In this document: one piece after another, positions 6,658 to 7,608 of the stretch
How positions within the stretch are numbered: position 1 is the stretch's first letter
How the letters are laid out: the number at the start of each line of letters is the position of its first letter
Notes under the pieces: generated by a model
The model's database searches: none
Told to the model about the DNA's origin: nothing
The model's input: only the letters and a program-made list of their open reading frames with translations
Made by a program: the position numbers and the translations under genes
DNA from: Rubritepida sp.
GTDB lineage: Bacteria > Pseudomonadota > Alphaproteobacteria > Acetobacterales > Acetobacteraceae
Direction: 5' to 3'
DNA length: 7,608 nucleotides
Assembly: GCA_022843345.1 (NCBI GenBank)
Contig: JALHNW010000079.1
Span: 1 to 7,608, forward strand

Positions 6658-7283
6658 ACGGCCACGTCGTGATCGCCTGGGACGGCGAGGACGAGGGGGC
6701 GCCCGCGCGCCGCGCCGCGGTGCGCGACCGCCATCTGGGCGTCATCACCGGCTGGGCCGCCTGCGGGCGGCTGAACCTGGCCGTGCCGCTGTTCGAGCCG
6801 GGCGGTCGGGCGCTGGGTTCGCTGATGGTGCTGGGCGCGGAGGACGAGGTCGGCGCGCGCGAATACCTGCTGGAGGAGCCCTTCGCGCGCGACGGCGTGT
6901 GGATGCGCTACGACCTGCGCCCCTTCCGCATCGCGCCCCTGCCCTACCAGCCGCTGCCGTCGGGCCCGATGCCGCAGCACTTCACCCATGTGGTGACCAT
7001 CGCCGAGGACGCGCCGGGCGCGGACCGCGAGGCGCACCGCGTGCCCCATCTCGACCGCGTGCGGGCATCGGCCGCGGACGGCACGCTGGCGCTGGGCGGG
7101 GCGCTGCTGGATTCGCGCGGCAGCATGGTGGGGTCCATCGCCGTGACGCGCCACGCGACGGTGGAGGAAGCCGCAGCCTTCTGGGCCGCCGACCCCTACG
7201 TGACCGGCGGCGTCTGGGGCCAGGTGTCGCGCTTCCCGACGCGCTTCGCGCCGCTGCCCTACGCGGAATTGCCGCGGGAGTGA
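6654..7283 (+). CDS. Tandem double YCII-domain protein
   Basis: The 209-residue product appears to be two YCII (YciI-like) domains fused in tandem. YCII domains are about 95-residue ferredoxin-like folds that normally form homodimers; their biochemical role is mostly unknown, and a conserved His-Asp pair has been suggested as an active site. Copy 1 covers about residues 4-102 and copy 2 about 109-207. They align without gaps at an offset of exactly 105 residues: H27/H132, G55-S56/G160-S161, G81-V-W/G186-V-W, and A94-P-L-P-Y/A199-P-L-P-Y. In copy 2 the putative pair is His132 and Asp180 (D-P-Y); in copy 1 it is His27 and Glu75 (E-P-F). No signal peptide or membrane span is seen, so it is probably cytoplasmic. 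The GTG start lies in the GTGA overlap with mlaF, and its stop overlaps the next gene the same way. Family assignment is from motif recognition; function is unknown. Confidence 0.8.
   Translation: MNGHVVIAWDGEDEGAPARRAAVRDRHLGVITGWAACGRLNLAVPLFEPGGRALGSLMVLGAEDEVGAREYLLEEPFARDGVWMRYDLRPFRIAPLPYQPLPSGPMPQHFTHVVTIAEDAPGADREAHRVPHLDRVRASAADGTLALGGALLDSRGSMVGSIAVTRHATVEEAAAFWAADPYVTGGVWGQVSRFPTRFAPLPYAELPRE
6717..7274 (+). repeat. Internal tandem duplication (two 81-codon units, 315-bp period)
   Basis: Codons 22-102 (6717-6959) and 127-207 (7032-7274) of the YCII protein align end to end with no gap. I count 28 identical residues out of 81 (about 35%). At DNA level only short patches remain similar, clearest at 6933-6947 and 7248-7262 (the A-P-L-P-Y codons), so the duplication is old rather than recent. 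Confidence 0.75.
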
Positions 7284-7608
7284 GCGCGACCCTCGCGGGG
7301 GTCGGCGCGCTGGCGCTCTGGGCCTTCCTCGGCGTGCTGACGCGGGTGGCGGCCCCCATCCCGCCCTTGCAGGTCACCGCCATCGGCTTCGCGGTGGCCG
7401 CCGTGCTGTCGCTGTCCGTGGTGGCCATGCGCGGGCGGCTGGGGGCGCTGCGCGTGCCGCCGCTGGCCTGGCTGCACGGGGTGGGGGGGTTGTTCGGCTA
7501 TCACGCGCTGTATTTCGCGGCCCTGCACTGGGCGCCGCCGGTCGAGGCGAACCTGCTGAACTACCTGTGGCCGCTGCTGATCGTGCTGCTCTCGGCGCCG
7601 CTGCTGGG
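7280..7608 (+). CDS. DMT/EamA-family transporter, N-terminal part (3' end outside window)
   Basis: The frame opened by the GTG at 7280, inside a GTGA overlap with the preceding stop, stays open for 109 codons to the window edge. The translation is strongly hydrophobic with about four spans (approximately residues 5-22, 30-50, 63-82 and 89-109), as in the first half of a drug/metabolite transporter superfamily (EamA) carrier. The segment W84-A-P-P-V-E-A-N-L-L-N-Y-L-W-P-L-L at TM3/TM4 is characteristic of a DMT subgroup resembling the aromatic amino acid exporter YddG. A small-metabolite or amino acid exporter in the inner membrane is the likely role; the substrate is not determinable. A run of seven G (7483-7489) does not break the frame. 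It is the last visible gene of the coupled chain that begins at dnaB. Confidence 0.82.
   Translation, partial: MSATLAGVGALALWAFLGVLTRVAAPIPPLQVTAIGFAVAAVLSLSVVAMRGRLGALRVPPLAWLHGVGGLFGYHALYFAALHWAPPVEANLLNYLWPLLIVLLSAPLL

Noticed and set aside
5790..7154. 454-codon open frame on the - strand opposite mlaF and the YCII gene
   Set aside because: Antisense to coupled, well-supported genes and without any recognisable motif.

Overview
The window is a compact, gene-dense stretch of a very GC-rich chromosome (roughly 70% G+C by eye, with G or C at nearly every third codon position). All genes are on the + strand. The type of LepA, the DnaB with extra segments typical of alphaproteobacteria, and the order dnaB-alr-mlaE-mlaF point to an alphaproteobacterium, most likely Rhodospirillales/Acetobacteraceae (Roseomonas-like). 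That placement comes from remembered family resemblance, not from a search.

Layout: (1) 1-522, the C-terminal half of an MFS transporter whose start lies before the window. (2) A 91-bp gap with a good promoter candidate for lepA. (3) lepA/EF-4, 614-2422. (4) A 73-bp gap holding a perfect DnaA-box 9-mer. (5) A head-to-tail run of six genes: dnaB (replicative helicase), alr (alanine racemase), mlaE and mlaF (permease and ATPase of a phospholipid-trafficking ABC transporter), a protein made of two tandem YCII domains, and the start of a DMT/EamA-family exporter that runs off the right edge. No gene-free stretch exceeds 100 bp. I saw no RNA gene, insertion sequence, CRISPR array or attachment site.

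From dnaB onward each stop codon abuts or overlaps the next start: TGA|ATG at dnaB/alr, ATGA at alr/mlaE, and GTGA at the next three junctions. This looks like one translationally coupled transcription unit joining chromosome replication, D-alanine supply for peptidoglycan and envelope lipid transport. The YCII protein and the exporter appear to be accessory passengers at its end.

This is mostly a housekeeping region and I found no convincing new multi-gene system. The observations most worth a second look are the consensus DnaA box in front of dnaB, the gapless 105-residue internal duplication in the YCII protein with an asymmetric putative active site, and the unbroken chain of coupled junctions.
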